A program made the position numbers and the translations under genes. DNA of 64,000 nt from Streptomyces xanthophaeus. Lineage in GTDB: Bacteria; Actinomycetota; Actinomycetes; Streptomycetales; Streptomycetaceae. Below the pieces are notes generated by a model. It saw only the letters and a list, made by a program, of their open reading frames with translations, made no database searches and was not told the origin of the DNA. Positions within the stretch are counted from its first letter, which is position 1, and every line of letters begins with the position of its first letter. The stretch lies in assembly GCF_030440515.1 (NCBI RefSeq), contig NZ_CP076543.1:1922001-1986000 (forward strand), read 5' to 3'. Shown here piece by piece: positions 34,444-44,681 of this stretch.

Positions 34444-36569
34444 GCACCACCGCTGAGCTCCTGAAGGGCGCGGCCGAGCTGTTCCCGGACGAGGTCGTCA
34501 CGTCCGCGCACGTCCGCCACCTGGACCTGCCGTTCGGCGCAGGGCGCTTCGCGCTCATCACGCTGGACAACGGCTTCGACCACACCAAGCCGACCACCTT
34601 CGGCCCGCAGTCCCTCGCCAACCTGAACGCGGCGATCGACCAGGTCGAGCAGGAGGCCCTCGCGGGCTCCATCGTCGGCGCGGGCATCACCGGCAAGCCG
34701 TTCATCTTCGCGGTCGGCGCCGACCTCAAGGGTGTCGAGCTGCTGAAGAAGCACGACGAGGCGCTCGCCATCGGCAAGGGCGGCCACGACGTCTTCAAGC
34801 GCCTCTCGGCGCTGGCGGTCCCGACCTTCGCGTACTACAACGGCGCGGCCATGGGCGGCGGCGTCGAGGTCGGTCTGCACTGCTCCTACCGCACCGTCTC
34901 GAAGGCCATCCCGGCCTTCTCGCTGCCCGAGGTCTTCCTCGGCCTGGTTCCCGGCTGGGGCGGCTGCGCCATCCTGCCGAACCTGATCGGCGCCGAGCGC
35001 GCGGTCTCGGTGATCATCGAGAACTCGCTCAACCAGAACAAGCAGCTGCGCGGCAAGCAGGTCTTCGACCTGGGCATCGCCGACGCGCTGTTCGAGGGCG
35101 CGGACTTCCTGGAGCAGTCGCTCCTGTGGACCGCTAACGTCCTGAACGGCACCACCGAGGTCGTCCGCGACGAGATCGACCGCGGCGAGGCCTGGGACGC
35201 GGCCGTCGCCAAGGGCCGCCTCTTCGCGGACTCCAAGGTGCACGGCGCCGCTCCCGCCGCCTACCGCGCGCTGGACATCATCGCCGCGGCCAAGGACGGC
35301 GACCTGCAGGCCGGCTTCGACGCCGAGGACACGGCGCTGGCCGACCTCATCATGGGCGGCGAACTGCGCTCGGGCATCTACGCCTTCAACCTGGTGCAGA
35401 AGCGCGCCAAGCGCCCGGCCGGTGCCCCGGACAAGTCCCTGGCCCGTCCGGTCACCAAGGTCGGCGTCGTCGGCGCGGGCCTGATGGCCTCGCAGCTGGC
35501 GCTGCTCTTCCTGCGCCGCCTGGAGGTGCCGGTGGTCCTCACCGACATCGACCAGGAGCGCGTGGACAAGGGTGTGGGCTACGTCCACGCCGAGATCCAG
35601 AAGCTGCTCGGCAAGGGCCGCATCAACCAGGACAAGGCCAACCGCCTGACCGCCCTGGTGACCGGCGTCCTGGACAAGGCCGAGGGCTTCGCGGACGCGG
35701 ACTTCATCATCGAGGCCGTGTTCGAGGAGATGTCCGTCAAGCAGAAGGTGTTCGCGGAGGTCGAGGCGGTCGCCCCGGCGCACGCGATCCTCGCCACCAA
35801 CACCTCCTCGCTGTCGGTGTCGGAGATGGCCTCCAAGCTCCAGCACCCGGAGCGCGTGGTCGGCTTCCACTTCTTCAACCCGGTCGCGATCCTCCCCCTG
35901 CTGGAGATCGTCCGCGGTGAGCAGACCGACGACGCCTCGCTGGCCACGGCCTTCGGTGTCGCCAAGAAGCTGAAGAAGACCGCGGTCCTCACCAAGGACG
36001 CCCCGGCGTTCGTCGTGAACCGCATCCTGACCCGCTTCATGGGCGAGATCCAGAACGTCATCGACGAGGGCACCCCGGTCGTCACGGCGGAGAAGGCCAT
36101 CGAGCCGCTCGGCCTGCCGATGTCCCCGCTGGTGCTGCTGGAGCTCGTGGGCCCGGCGATCGGTCTGCACGTCTCCGAGACCCTGAACCGCGCCTTCCCG
36201 GAGCGCTTCACCGTCTCCCCGAACCTGGCGGCTGTCGTCAAGGCCGGCAAGCGCGGCTTCTACGTCTACGATTCCGGCAAGCCGGAGCTGGACCCCGAGG
36301 TCGCCGCGCTCCTGGTCCAGGGCGATGTCGTCCTGACCGAGGAGCAGGTCCGCGACCGCGTCCTGGACGCGGTGGCGCAGGAGATCGGCCTGATGCTGGA
36401 GGAGGGTGTCGTGGCCGAGGCCCAGGACATCGACCTCTGCCTGATCACGGGCGCCGGCTGGCCCTTCCACCTGGGCGGCATCACGCCGTACCTGGACCGT
36501 GAAGGCGTCTCCGAGCGCGTCAACGGCAAGAAGTTCCTCGCCCCCGGCCTCGCGAGCATCCCGGCCTAG
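34440..36569 (+). CDS. fadB: Fatty-acid oxidation multifunctional protein (enoyl-CoA hydratase / 3-hydroxyacyl-CoA dehydrogenase)
   Basis: 709 residues from GTG 34440 (GTGA overlap with fadA). The crotonase half (about 1-200) shows GADLKGV (93-99), YNGAAMGGGVEVG (133-145) and SLPEVFLGLVPGWGG (161-175). The dehydrogenase half has the NAD motif VGVVGAGLMASQLALL (341-356), the substrate motif NTSSLSVSEMA, catalytic H in VGFHFFNPV, and both C-terminal helical domains. It hydrates enoyl-CoA and oxidises the hydroxyacyl-CoA for FadA. Confidence 0.94.
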   Translation: MSTTAELLKGAAELFPDEVVTSAHVRHLDLPFGAGRFALITLDNGFDHTKPTTFGPQSLANLNAAIDQVEQEALAGSIVGAGITGKPFIFAVGADLKGVELLKKHDEALAIGKGGHDVFKRLSALAVPTFAYYNGAAMGGGVEVGLHCSYRTVSKAIPAFSLPEVFLGLVPGWGGCAILPNLIGAERAVSVIIENSLNQNKQLRGKQVFDLGIADALFEGADFLEQSLLWTANVLNGTTEVVRDEIDRGEAWDAAVAKGRLFADSKVHGAAPAAYRALDIIAAAKDGDLQAGFDAEDTALADLIMGGELRSGIYAFNLVQKRAKRPAGAPDKSLARPVTKVGVVGAGLMASQLALLFLRRLEVPVVLTDIDQERVDKGVGYVHAEIQKLLGKGRINQDKANRLTALVTGVLDKAEGFADADFIIEAVFEEMSVKQKVFAEVEAVAPAHAILATNTSSLSVSEMASKLQHPERVVGFHFFNPVAILPLLEIVRGEQTDDASLATAFGVAKKLKKTAVLTKDAPAFVVNRILTRFMGEIQNVIDEGTPVVTAEKAIEPLGLPMSPLVLLELVGPAIGLHVSETLNRAFPERFTVSPNLAAVVKAGKRGFYVYDSGKPELDPEVAALLVQGDVVLTEEQVRDRVLDAVAQEIGLMLEEGVVAEAQDIDLCLITGAGWPFHLGGITPYLDREGVSERVNGKKFLAPGLASIPA

Positions 36570-36598
36570 TCCGGGTCCGCGACGGCTGTTCGACGGCC

Positions 36599-36626
36599 TG
36601 GCCCGCCCCTTCCGGGGGGCGGGCCA
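36599..36626. terminator. Terminator after fadAB
   Basis: TGGCCCGCCCC (36599-36609) and GGGGCGGGCCA (36616-36626), perfect 11-bp stem with a 6-base loop. Confidence 0.8.
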
Positions 36627-36660
36627 ACGCCGTTCGAATACCTGTCTAAGATTCACCCCC

Positions 36661-37698
36661 ATGACGGAAAAGCACGCGCGGCCCAGACGCCGCCGCCGCA
36701 TTCTGCGGATCACCCTGCTGCTGGTCGCCGTGCTGATCCTGGGCACGGCCGGGGCCGGCTGGTGGACGTACAGCCACCTCAACTCCAACATCGACAGCGT
36801 CGACCTGGACCAGGCGATCGGTGACAACCGGCCCCCGAAGGTCGTCGCGAACGCCCAGAACATCCTGGTGCTCGGCTCCGACTCGCGCGCCGGGGCCAAC
36901 GGCGATCTCGACCACGGCGATGTCAGCGGTGCCCGCTCGGACACCGCGATGCTGGTGCACATACCCGAGGGCCGGGCCAAGGCCACCGCGGTGAGCATCC
37001 CCCGCGACACCCTGATCACCCGGCCCGAGTGCAAGGACGGGAACGGCAAGACGCTGCCGTCCGCCAAGCGGGTCATGTTCAACTCCGTCTACTCGCTCGC
37101 CGGACCGGCCTGTGTGGTCAACACCGTGGAGCAGCTGTCCGGCGTCCGCGTGGACCACTTCGTCGAGGTCGACTTCGCCGGCTTCAAGGGCCTGGTCGAC
37201 GCGCTGGGCGGGGTCACTGTCACCCTGGACAAGCCGATGAGCGGCGCCAAGGGCGGCCTGAAGCTGGACGCGGGCACGCACCGGCTGGACGGCACCGACT
37301 CCCTGAAGTTCGTGCGTACCCGCTACGGCTACGGCGACGGCAGCGACCTCGGACGCATAGGCCTCCAGCAGCAGTTCATGCTGGCGATGCTGTCCGAGAT
37401 CAAGAAGCAGGACGCCCTCGGCAACCCGGCGCGGCTCTACAAGCTCGCGGACGCCGGCACCAAGTCGCTGACCACCGACTCCGACCTCGGCTCGCTCACG
37501 GCACTCGCCGACTTCGCGCAGAGCATGAAGGGCGTGAACCCGGAGACGATGGAGACGATCATGCTGCCGGTCGCCTACGACAAGGTGGACCCCAACCGCG
37601 TGATCGTGGCCGAGCCGCAGGCGACCCAGCTGTGGGACGCCATCCGCAAGGACCAGCAGATCCCGGCCTCGGCGAAGAACTCCCCCGCCAAGGGCTGA
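36661..37698 (+). CDS. LytR-CpsA-Psr (LCP) family protein
   Basis: 345 residues. A basic cytoplasmic N terminus (RPRRRRRILR) and one membrane helix (17-36) precede the extracellular LCP catalytic domain: NILVLGSDSRAG (68-79), GARSDTAMLVHIP, SIPRDTLI (conserved Arg-Asp) and FVRTRYGYGDGSDLGRIGLQ-like motif (Arg pair). LCP enzymes attach teichoic acids or glycopolymers to peptidoglycan. No C-terminal LytR domain. A gene located after the fadAB terminator, so independently expressed. Confidence 0.9.
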   Translation: MTEKHARPRRRRRILRITLLLVAVLILGTAGAGWWTYSHLNSNIDSVDLDQAIGDNRPPKVVANAQNILVLGSDSRAGANGDLDHGDVSGARSDTAMLVHIPEGRAKATAVSIPRDTLITRPECKDGNGKTLPSAKRVMFNSVYSLAGPACVVNTVEQLSGVRVDHFVEVDFAGFKGLVDALGGVTVTLDKPMSGAKGGLKLDAGTHRLDGTDSLKFVRTRYGYGDGSDLGRIGLQQQFMLAMLSEIKKQDALGNPARLYKLADAGTKSLTTDSDLGSLTALADFAQSMKGVNPETMETIMLPVAYDKVDPNRVIVAEPQATQLWDAIRKDQQIPASAKNSPAKG

Positions 37699-37739
37699 TC
37701 AGGGGGAAGGGCCGCAGGGGCGCGTCCGCGGTCCGCCCC

Positions 37740-38549
37740 TCACCCGGCGCGCCGCCCCCGGACCGCCCAGGCCCGGGCGGTGAGTGCGACGGATCCGCCC
37801 GGCCCGTACGGGAGGGCCTCGTGGAGCGCGTCCCGTACCCGCTCCCGGCCGGCCGCGGGCAGGGCGGCGAGGTATCCCGGGGCCGGTCCCTGCCCCGTCA
37901 GGAACGGTTCCCACAGATCCGCGAAGTCGGCGAACACCGTCGGGACCTCGATCGGGACGACCTCCACTTCGCCGAGTCCCGCCCGATTCCACAGCGCGCG
38001 CAGTGGTTCCGGACGGCACGAGGGGAAGCGCCGGCGCTCGTCCAGCGCGGCCGCGGACGGGTCGGCCGCGGCAGCCGCGTCCCAGAAGAACCGCAACAGG
38101 TCCATGCCTTCCGCGTAGTCCCACACGTACGCCGCGACCAGGCCCCCCGGGCGGACCGGGCGGACCATCTCGGCGACGGCCGCGGCGGGCGGCGCGAGGA
38201 AGTTCAGGGTCAGGCCGCTGACCACCGCGTCGCACGCCCCGTCGCGCACCGGCAGGGCCGTGGCGTCCGCCACGACGACGTGCGTCCCGGCCGTGGCCGC
38301 GTCCCGGGCCCAGGCGGCGTACCCCGGTGACCGGTCGATCGCCAGGACCTCACGGGGCCGGTACCGGGCGGCCACCGCCGCCGAGAGCCCGCCGGTGCCG
38401 CATCCGACGTCGAGCCACCGCAGCCGGCCGGGGAGGCCGAGCCATGCGGTGAACCGCTCCGCGACGGGGCGGCTCCACCGGCCCATGTAGCGCTCGTAGC
38501 CTGCCCCGGCCGTCCACACGTCGAACCGGCGCTCTTCCCTGTGCGTCAT
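37740..38549 (-). CDS. Class I SAM-dependent methyltransferase
   Basis: 269 residues with motif I VGCGTGGL in LDVGCGTGGLSAAVAAR (46-62), post-I LAIDRSP, motif II ADATALPVRDGACDAVVSG and the GG of motif III (RPGGLVAAYVWDYAEG). Methyltransf_11/25 type; substrate unknown. ATG 38549 is the only good start. Convergent with the LCP gene. Confidence 0.85.
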   Translation of the reverse strand: MTHREERRFDVWTAGAGYERYMGRWSRPVAERFTAWLGLPGRLRWLDVGCGTGGLSAAVAARYRPREVLAIDRSPGYAAWARDAATAGTHVVVADATALPVRDGACDAVVSGLTLNFLAPPAAAVAEMVRPVRPGGLVAAYVWDYAEGMDLLRFFWDAAAAADPSAAALDERRRFPSCRPEPLRALWNRAGLGEVEVVPIEVPTVFADFADLWEPFLTGQGPAPGYLAALPAAGRERVRDALHEALPYGPGGSVALTARAWAVRGRRAG

Positions 38550-38657
38550 GGGCGCCCCCGTACGGGTCCCGGACCCGTCGCCGCGGGTACGGCCGTGAGG
38601 GCCGTACGGGTCGCCCGTACGGCCCTCGCCGGTCCGCCGCGGCAGACGGATCGCCCG

Positions 38658-40157
38658 TCAGAACTCCGCGTTCTGGCCGACCTTGTGCAGCCGGCTGTTG
38701 CGGTAGCCGTAGGCGAAGTAGACGATGATGCCGATGGCCATCCAGATGCCGAAGCGCAGCCAGGTCTCGGCCGGCAGGTTGAGCATCAGCCAGAACGAGG
38801 CCGCGATCGACACGATCGGGACGAACGGCACCCACGGGGTCCGGAAGGACCGGTGCAGGTCGGGGCGGCTCTTGCGGAGGATGATCACTCCGAGGGCGAC
38901 CACCACGAAGGCGAACAGGGTGCCGATGTTCACCAGTTCCGCAAGGGTCTCCAGGCTGGTGAAGCCGGCGACGATCGCGATGATCCCGCCGAGCAGCAGG
39001 GTCGCCCGGTAGGGGGTGCGGTACTTGGGGTGCGTCACGGAGAAGACCCGCGGCAGCAGTCCGTCACGGCTCATCGCGAAGAACACGCGGGTCTGGCCGA
39101 GCAGCAGGATCATGCAGACGGTGATCAGGCCGACGGCCGCGCCGAGGCTGATGGCGCCCGAGAAGAACGGCTGGTTCACCGATTTGAAGGCTTCGGCGAG
39201 CGGCGCGGTCGGGGACATCTCCGAGTACTTCTGCATGCCGGTGACCACCAGGGTCACGGCGACGTAGAGCACCGTGCAGACCAGCAGCGAGCCGAGGATG
39301 CCGCGCGGCATGTCCCGCTGGGGGTTCTTGGTCTCCTCGGCCGCCGTCGCCACCACGTCGAAGCCGATGAAGGCGAAGAAGATGAGCGAGGCCGCCGTGA
39401 AGATGCCCATGACGCCGAAGTTCGTGGGCTCGTAGCCGAACAGCAACTGGACCAGGGGCGAGTGCCAGCCGCTGACGCCCTCGGCCTGTGGCTGGGCCGG
39501 CGGGATGAACGGCGAGTAGTTGTCGGCCTTGATGAAGAACAGGCCCGCGACGATGACCAGCAGGACGACCGTGACCTTGATGGCGACGACGACTGCGGTG
39601 ATGCGGGCCGAGAGCTTCGTCCCGACGACGAGGATCCACGTCAGCACCAGGACCAGCAGGAACGCCAGCAGGTCGAAGTGGCCGCCGGCATCAGGGCCGG
39701 CCAGGGAGGTCGGCAGGGTCCAGCCGAGGTTGGTGTCCATGAGGTGGCGCACGTACCCGGACCAGCCGACCGCGACGACTGCCGTGCCGAGTGCGAACTC
39801 CAGCACCAGGTCCCAGCCGATGATCCAGGCGGGCAGCTCACCGATCGAGGCGTACGAGAACGTGTACGCCGACCCGGCCACCGGGACGGTGGACGCGAAC
39901 TCGGCGTAGCAGAGCGCCGCGAGGGCGCAGACGATGCCCGCTGCCACGAAGGCGAGGGCGGTAGCGGGACCGGCATTGTTCCGGGCGGCGATGCCCGTGA
40001 GGACGAAGATGCCGGTGCCGATGATGACGCCCACACCGAAGACCGTGAGGTCCCAGGCGGAGAGCGACTTGCGGAGCGCGTGTTCCGGCTCCTCCGTGTC
40101 GCGGATGGACTGCTCCACCGTCTTGGTACGGAATGGGCTGTTCAGATCCTTGCTCAC
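38658..40157 (-). CDS. APC-family cationic amino acid permease
   Basis: 499 residues with about 12 membrane helices. The APC signature GVGVIIGTGIFVLTGIAA (about 41-58) and the conserved AFIGFDVVATAAEETKNPQR (about 249-268) mark a YfnA/CAT-like amino acid transporter. GTG 40157 (VSKDLNSPFR) has GGAGG upstream and removes an 18-residue artefact. It lies downstream of dxs behind a strong hairpin, so it likely has its own promoter. Confidence 0.9.
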   Translation of the reverse strand: MSKDLNSPFRTKTVEQSIRDTEEPEHALRKSLSAWDLTVFGVGVIIGTGIFVLTGIAARNNAGPATALAFVAAGIVCALAALCYAEFASTVPVAGSAYTFSYASIGELPAWIIGWDLVLEFALGTAVVAVGWSGYVRHLMDTNLGWTLPTSLAGPDAGGHFDLLAFLLVLVLTWILVVGTKLSARITAVVVAIKVTVVLLVIVAGLFFIKADNYSPFIPPAQPQAEGVSGWHSPLVQLLFGYEPTNFGVMGIFTAASLIFFAFIGFDVVATAAEETKNPQRDMPRGILGSLLVCTVLYVAVTLVVTGMQKYSEMSPTAPLAEAFKSVNQPFFSGAISLGAAVGLITVCMILLLGQTRVFFAMSRDGLLPRVFSVTHPKYRTPYRATLLLGGIIAIVAGFTSLETLAELVNIGTLFAFVVVALGVIILRKSRPDLHRSFRTPWVPFVPIVSIAASFWLMLNLPAETWLRFGIWMAIGIIVYFAYGYRNSRLHKVGQNAEF

Positions 40158-40188
40158 CGACGCCTCCGAGAGGTGACGACGCACGAAC

Positions 40189-40228
40189 GGGCCGGGAGGC
40201 CCACTCTTCAAGAGTGATCTCCCGGCCC
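40189..40228 (-). terminator. Strong hairpin terminator after dxs
   Basis: GGGCCGGGAG (40189-40198) and CTCCCGGCCC (40219-40228) with an inner stem ACTCTT/AAGAGT (40203-40215). It is 50 bases past the dxs stop and separates dxs from the permease gene. Confidence 0.8.
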
Positions 40229-40280
40229 GTGACGTGCAACCGCGCGTCGATCTACGAACGGCGCGCGTGGCGCGTTCCGG

Positions 40281-42197
40281 CTAGTCGACGGCGGCGGCCG
40301 GCTCGCTGTCGTAGCGGCCGTCCAGCTTGGCGACCAGGCCGGTGACCTGCCGGGCGATGTCCGGCGCGGTCAGGCCGATCTCGGCCATGATCTCCTTGCG
40401 GAGGGCGTGGTCGAGGAAGCGCTGCGGGATACCGAAGTCGCGCAGCGGTACGTCGACACCCGCGTCCCGCAGGGCCTGCGAGACGGCGGCGCCCACACCG
40501 CCGGTACGGCCGTTGTCCTCGACGGTGACGACCACGCGGTGCCGGTCCGCGAGCGGGGCCAGGGCCTCGTCCACGGGCTTGACCCAGCGGGGGTCGACCA
40601 CGGTCGTGGAGATGCCCTGCTTGTCCAGCAGGTCGGCGATCTCCAGGCACATCGGGGCGAGCGCACCGACCGAGACGAGCAGTACGTCCGGACGGGTGAC
40701 CTCGGCGCCCGGGGCGCGCAGGACGTCCATGCCGCCGATCCGGCCGACGGCCGGGACGGCCGGGCCGACGACGCCCTTGGAGTAGCGCACGACGGTCGGG
40801 GCGTCCTTGACCTCGACGGCCTCGCGGAGCTGGGCGCGCAGCTGCTCGGCGTCGCGCGGCGCGGCGAGCCGCAGGCCGGGGACGACCTGCAGGATGGACA
40901 TGTCCCACATGCCGTTGTGGGAGGCGCCGTCGTCGCCGGTGACGCCGGCGCGGTCCAGGACGAAGGTGACACCGCACTTGTGCAGGGCCACGTCCATCAG
41001 GACCTGGTCGAAGGCACGGTTGAGGAAGGTCGCGTACACCGCGAAGACCGGGTGGACCCCGCCGGTGGCCAGGCCCGCCGCCGAGGTGGCACCGTGCTGC
41101 TCGGCGATGCCCACGTCGTAGATCCGGTTCGGGAAGGCCTCGGCGAACTTGTTGAGGCCGACCGGGTGGAGCATGGCGGCGGTGATGCCGACGATGTCCT
41201 CGCGCTCGTGGCCGAGCTTGACCATCTCGTCGGCGAAGACGGAGGTCCAGCTGGCGGCGGCGGTCTTCACCGGCAGGCCGGTGTCCGGGTGGATCACGCC
41301 GACCGCGTGGAAGCGGTCCGCCTCGTGCTCCAGGGCCGGGGTGTAGCCGCGGCCCTTCTGGGTGAGGCAGTGCACGATGACCGGGCCGCTGAAGCGCTTG
41401 GCGCGCTGCAGGGCGGACTCCAGGGCCTCGATGTCGTGGCCGTCGATGGGCCCGATGTACTTGAGCCCGAGGTCCTCGAACATGCCCTGCGGGGCGATGA
41501 AGTCCTTGAGGCCCTTCTTGGCGCCGTGCAGGGTTTCGAAGAGCGGCTTCCCGACGACCGGGGTGCGCTCCAGGATCTCCTTGCCGCGGGCCAGGAAGCG
41601 CTCGTAGCCGTCCGTGGTGCGCAGGGTCGCCAGGTGGTTCGCGAGGCCGCCGATGGTGGGGCCGTAGGAGCGCTCGTTGTCGTTGACGACGATGACGAGC
41701 GGGCGGTCCTTGGCGGCGGCGATGTTGTTCAGCGCCTCCCAGGCCATGCCACCGGTCAGCGCGCCGTCGCCGATGACGGCGGCGACGTGGTGGTCCTCGC
41801 GGCCCAGCACCTCGTTGGCCTTGGCCAGGCCGTCGGCCCAGCCGAGCACGGTGGAGGCGTGCGAGTTCTCGATCACGTCGTGGTCGGACTCGGCGCGCGA
41901 GGGGTAGCCCGACAGGCCGTTCTTGGTGCGCAGGCCGGCGAAGTCCTGGCGGCCCGTGAGCAGCTTGTGGACATAGGCCTGGTGGCCGGTGTCGAAGAGG
42001 ACCTTGTCCTTGGGCGAGTCGAAGACCCGGTGCAGGGCGATCGTCAGTTCGACCACCCCGAGGTTGGGGCCGAGGTGCCCGCCGGTCTTGGAGACGGCGT
42101 CGACGAGGAAGGACCTGATCTCGGCCGCGAGCTGGTCGAGCTCCTCCTGGCTGAGCCGGTCCAGATCGCGCGGTCCCTTGATGCGGGTCAGCAGCAC
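40281..42197 (-). CDS. dxs: 1-deoxy-D-xylulose-5-phosphate synthase
   Basis: 638 residues, full length for Dxs, first enzyme of the MEP isoprenoid pathway (pyruvate plus glyceraldehyde 3-phosphate). Motifs: [18 protein letters not shown], the thiamine-diphosphate motif [16 protein letters not shown] (about 143-158), IGPIDGHD, and the pyrimidine-domain Glu in [19 protein letters not shown] 42197 is set by AAGGAGG. Upstream the minus strand carries an AT-richer stretch around 42290-42360 that may hold its promoter. Confidence 0.96.
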   Translation of the reverse strand: MLLTRIKGPRDLDRLSQEELDQLAAEIRSFLVDAVSKTGGHLGPNLGVVELTIALHRVFDSPKDKVLFDTGHQAYVHKLLTGRQDFAGLRTKNGLSGYPSRAESDHDVIENSHASTVLGWADGLAKANEVLGREDHHVAAVIGDGALTGGMAWEALNNIAAAKDRPLVIVVNDNERSYGPTIGGLANHLATLRTTDGYERFLARGKEILERTPVVGKPLFETLHGAKKGLKDFIAPQGMFEDLGLKYIGPIDGHDIEALESALQRAKRFSGPVIVHCLTQKGRGYTPALEHEADRFHAVGVIHPDTGLPVKTAAASWTSVFADEMVKLGHEREDIVGITAAMLHPVGLNKFAEAFPNRIYDVGIAEQHGATSAAGLATGGVHPVFAVYATFLNRAFDQVLMDVALHKCGVTFVLDRAGVTGDDGASHNGMWDMSILQVVPGLRLAAPRDAEQLRAQLREAVEVKDAPTVVRYSKGVVGPAVPAVGRIGGMDVLRAPGAEVTRPDVLLVSVGALAPMCLEIADLLDKQGISTTVVDPRWVKPVDEALAPLADRHRVVVTVEDNGRTGGVGAAVSQALRDAGVDVPLRDFGIPQRFLDHALRKEIMAEIGLTAPDIARQVTGLVAKLDGRYDSEPAAAVD

Positions 42198-42376
42198 CCG
42201 TGCCTCCTTGCAGTTGCTTGCTGGTCTGTCGAGTCTAATGTTCCGCCCCCGGCCACGGTCATCGGGCCGTCCCGAGGGAGTCACACCTTTGTCATACATG
42301 TACGCACGACCTGACGGCCACACATCACATACGGGCGTATACCCGCACATCAGTACCTCGTACATGCACGCGCAGA

Positions 42377-42407
42377 TGCCCGGCGCCACGAGAAGTGGCG
42401 CCGGGCA
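42377..42407. terminator. Terminator after xylH
   Basis: TGCCCGGCGCCAC (42377-42389) and GTGGCGCCGGGCA (42395-42407), perfect 13-bp stem with a 5-base loop, downstream of xylH on the minus strand. Confidence 0.85.
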
Positions 42408-42460
42408 CTGTGACCGGTCTTACCGCCGGATGTCACTCCGGCGGGCAGTCGGACGCGCGG

Positions 42461-43780
42461 TCAGGCGCGTCCGGCCGTCTTCTGGGTCTTGCGGGTGACC
42501 GAGTCGATCACCACGGTGGCCAGCAGGACCGCGCCGGTGATCATGTACTGGATCGGCGTCGCGATGCCTTCCAGGGCCAGACCGTACTGGATCGAGACGA
42601 TGACCATGACGCCGAGGAGGGCGTTCCATGTCCGGCCCCGGCCGCCGAAGAGGCTGGTGCCGCCGATGACGGCCGCCGCGATCACGTTCATCAGCAGGTC
42701 GCCGGCGCCGGCGCTCTGGTTGGCCGCCGCGATCTTGGAGGCCCAGAACAGGCCGCCGATGGCGGCGAAGGTGCTGGAGATCGCGAAGACCGTGATCCGG
42801 ATCCGGGTGACGTTGATGCCCGCGCGGCGGGAGGCCTCGACGCTGCCACCCAGTGCGAAAACGTTTCGCCCGAAGGTCGTGCGGCGCAGCAGGAAGTCCG
42901 TGACGACCAGGGCCAGCAGGAAGAGCACCACCGCGAGCGGCAGGCCCTTGTACTGGTTGAACAGCACGGCGGGACCGAAGGTGCACAGCGCGAGCAGGCC
43001 GGTGCGCAGCAGGATCTCGGCGAGCGGCCGGGAGGGCATCCCGGCCGCCTCGCGGCGCCTCGCGTCGAGGAAGGCCGCGAGGAAGTAGCCGGCCACCGCG
43101 AGCGCGGCCAGCCCGTAGGCGACGGCCACGTCCGAGAAGAAGTACGTGGTCAGCTGGCCTACCACGCCGTCGGAGTCGATGTTGATCGTGCCGTTGCTGC
43201 CGAGGATCTGCAGCATCGCGCCGAGCCAGAAGAGCAGGCCCGACAGGGTGACGGCGAAGGCCGGGGCACCGATCTTGGCGAAGAAGAAGCCGTGGATGCA
43301 GCCGATCAGGGCGCCTCCGACGACGGCCGCGAGGATGGCCAGCCATTCGTTCACGCCGTGGGTGACGGCGAGGACGGCGACGATCGCACCCGAGACACCG
43401 CTGACCGAGCCGACCGAGAGGTCGATCTCGCCGAGCAGCAGCACGAAGATGATGCCGATGGCGATCATGCCGGTGCCGGTCATCGTGATCGCGATGTTGG
43501 TCAGGTTCTCCGGGGAGAGGAAGTTCGAGTTCAGCCCCTGGAAGATGGACCAGATCACGATCAGACCGATGACGACCGGGAGGGAACCCAGGTCGCCCGC
43601 CTTCATCTTGCGCTTGAACTCGCCCACGTACCCGGCGAGCCCCTCCTCCCTGACGAGGAGGCGCGGGTCCACGGCCGGGATCGCGTCGTGCGCGGCCGCG
43701 GGGTTGACCGGGTCGATGTGCTCCTGCTGGTCGACCGAGCCCTTGTCCAGTGGACCGGTGGCAGGGTTCTGGGTGCTCAC
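42461..43780 (-). CDS. xylH: Sugar ABC transporter permease, XylH-like
   Basis: 439 residues with roughly ten membrane helices of the branched-permease type (BPD_transp_2): GIIFVLLLGEIDLSVGSVSG with the conserved Asp-Leu-Ser, RTTFGRNVFALGGSVEASRRAGI and GGTSLFGGRGR. The N-terminal 60 residues are soluble. GTG overlaps the ATPase stop (GTGA). Partner of XylG and XylF; in S. coelicolor the equivalent operon (SCO6009-6011, from memory) imports xylose. Confidence 0.88.
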   Translation of the reverse strand: MSTQNPATGPLDKGSVDQQEHIDPVNPAAAHDAIPAVDPRLLVREEGLAGYVGEFKRKMKAGDLGSLPVVIGLIVIWSIFQGLNSNFLSPENLTNIAITMTGTGMIAIGIIFVLLLGEIDLSVGSVSGVSGAIVAVLAVTHGVNEWLAILAAVVGGALIGCIHGFFFAKIGAPAFAVTLSGLLFWLGAMLQILGSNGTINIDSDGVVGQLTTYFFSDVAVAYGLAALAVAGYFLAAFLDARRREAAGMPSRPLAEILLRTGLLALCTFGPAVLFNQYKGLPLAVVLFLLALVVTDFLLRRTTFGRNVFALGGSVEASRRAGINVTRIRITVFAISSTFAAIGGLFWASKIAAANQSAGAGDLLMNVIAAAVIGGTSLFGGRGRTWNALLGVMVIVSIQYGLALEGIATPIQYMITGAVLLATVVIDSVTRKTQKTAGRA

Positions 43781-44556
43781 TTGCCGGCCTCCGAGGTGCG
43801 GGCCGCCCGGCGGGTCACGGCGTTGTCCGTGGCACCGGTGATGGCGGAGATGATCTCTTCCTGCGAGGTGTCGGCGACGTTGAAGACACCGTTGTTGCGG
43901 CCCAGCCGCAGGACCGCCACCTTGTCGGCGACGGCCTTCACATCGGCCATGTTGTGGCTGATGAGGATGACGGCGTGACCGCGCTCGCGCAGCCGCTCCA
44001 CGAGGTCGAGAACCTGTGCGGTCTGCTCGACACCGAGGGCGGCGGTGGGCTCGTCGAGGATGACGAGCTGGGGCTCGCCCAGCATGGAACGGGCGATGGC
44101 CACGGTCTGGCGCTGACCGCCGGAGAGTGACGCGATGGGAATCCGGACACTGGGGATCCGGATGGACAGGGTGGTCAGGAGCTCGCGGGCGCGCCGCTCC
44201 ATCTCCACCTCGTCGAGGATGCCGTAGCTCTTGAGTTCACGGCCGAGGAAGAGGTTGCCGACGACATCGATGTTGTCGCACAGCGCCAGGTCCTGGTAGA
44301 CCGTCGCGATGCCCAGGTTCTGGGCGTCGTGGGGCTTGCCGATGGAGACCGGACGGCCTTCCCACTCGATGACTCCTTCATCGATGGGGTGCACGCCGGC
44401 GATCGTCTTGACCAGCGTGGACTTTCCGGCTCCGTTGTCGCCGACGAGGGCGACCACTTCACCGGAGTGGATCTCGAGTTCTACGTCGGTCAGGGCCTGA
44501 ACGGCGCCGAACCGCTTCGAGACCCCTCGCAACGCCAGCACGGGCGCAGCGGACAC
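43777..44556 (-). CDS. xylG: Sugar ABC transporter ATPase, XylG-like, single-domain
   Basis: 259 residues: one ABC domain only, where many xylose/ribose ATPases have two. Walker A GDNGAGKST, signature LSGGQRQTVAIARS, Walker B LVILDEPTAALG and H-loop LISHN are intact. GTG 44556 is preferred because AAGGAG lies 9 bases before it; the upstream ATG 44565 touches AAGGAG directly. Coupled to xylH. Confidence 0.88.
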   Translation of the reverse strand: MSAAPVLALRGVSKRFGAVQALTDVELEIHSGEVVALVGDNGAGKSTLVKTIAGVHPIDEGVIEWEGRPVSIGKPHDAQNLGIATVYQDLALCDNIDVVGNLFLGRELKSYGILDEVEMERRARELLTTLSIRIPSVRIPIASLSGGQRQTVAIARSMLGEPQLVILDEPTAALGVEQTAQVLDLVERLRERGHAVILISHNMADVKAVADKVAVLRLGRNNGVFNVADTSQEEIISAITGATDNAVTRRAARTSEAGK

Positions 44557-44640
44557 ATGAACCATCTCCTTCGCCGCCTGACCGGCGGGGATGTCGTGCA
44601 GAAGAGCAGGAGCGGGGCGAATGGGGGAACGTTTCTGCCC

Positions 44641-44681
44641 GGCGCCCCGCCGGGTGGCGGGGAGAGGAGGGGCGGGGCGCC
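44641..44681 (-). promoter_or_regulatory. Intra-operon hairpin between xylF and xylG
   Basis: GGCGCCCCGCC (44641-44651) and GGCGGGGCGCC (44671-44681), perfect 11-bp arms, plus a smaller hairpin CGCCTC/GAGGCG at 44699-44715. It lies in the 169-base gap between the binding-protein gene and the ATPase gene. Such elements stabilise or attenuate message so that the binding protein is made in excess. Confidence 0.6.
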
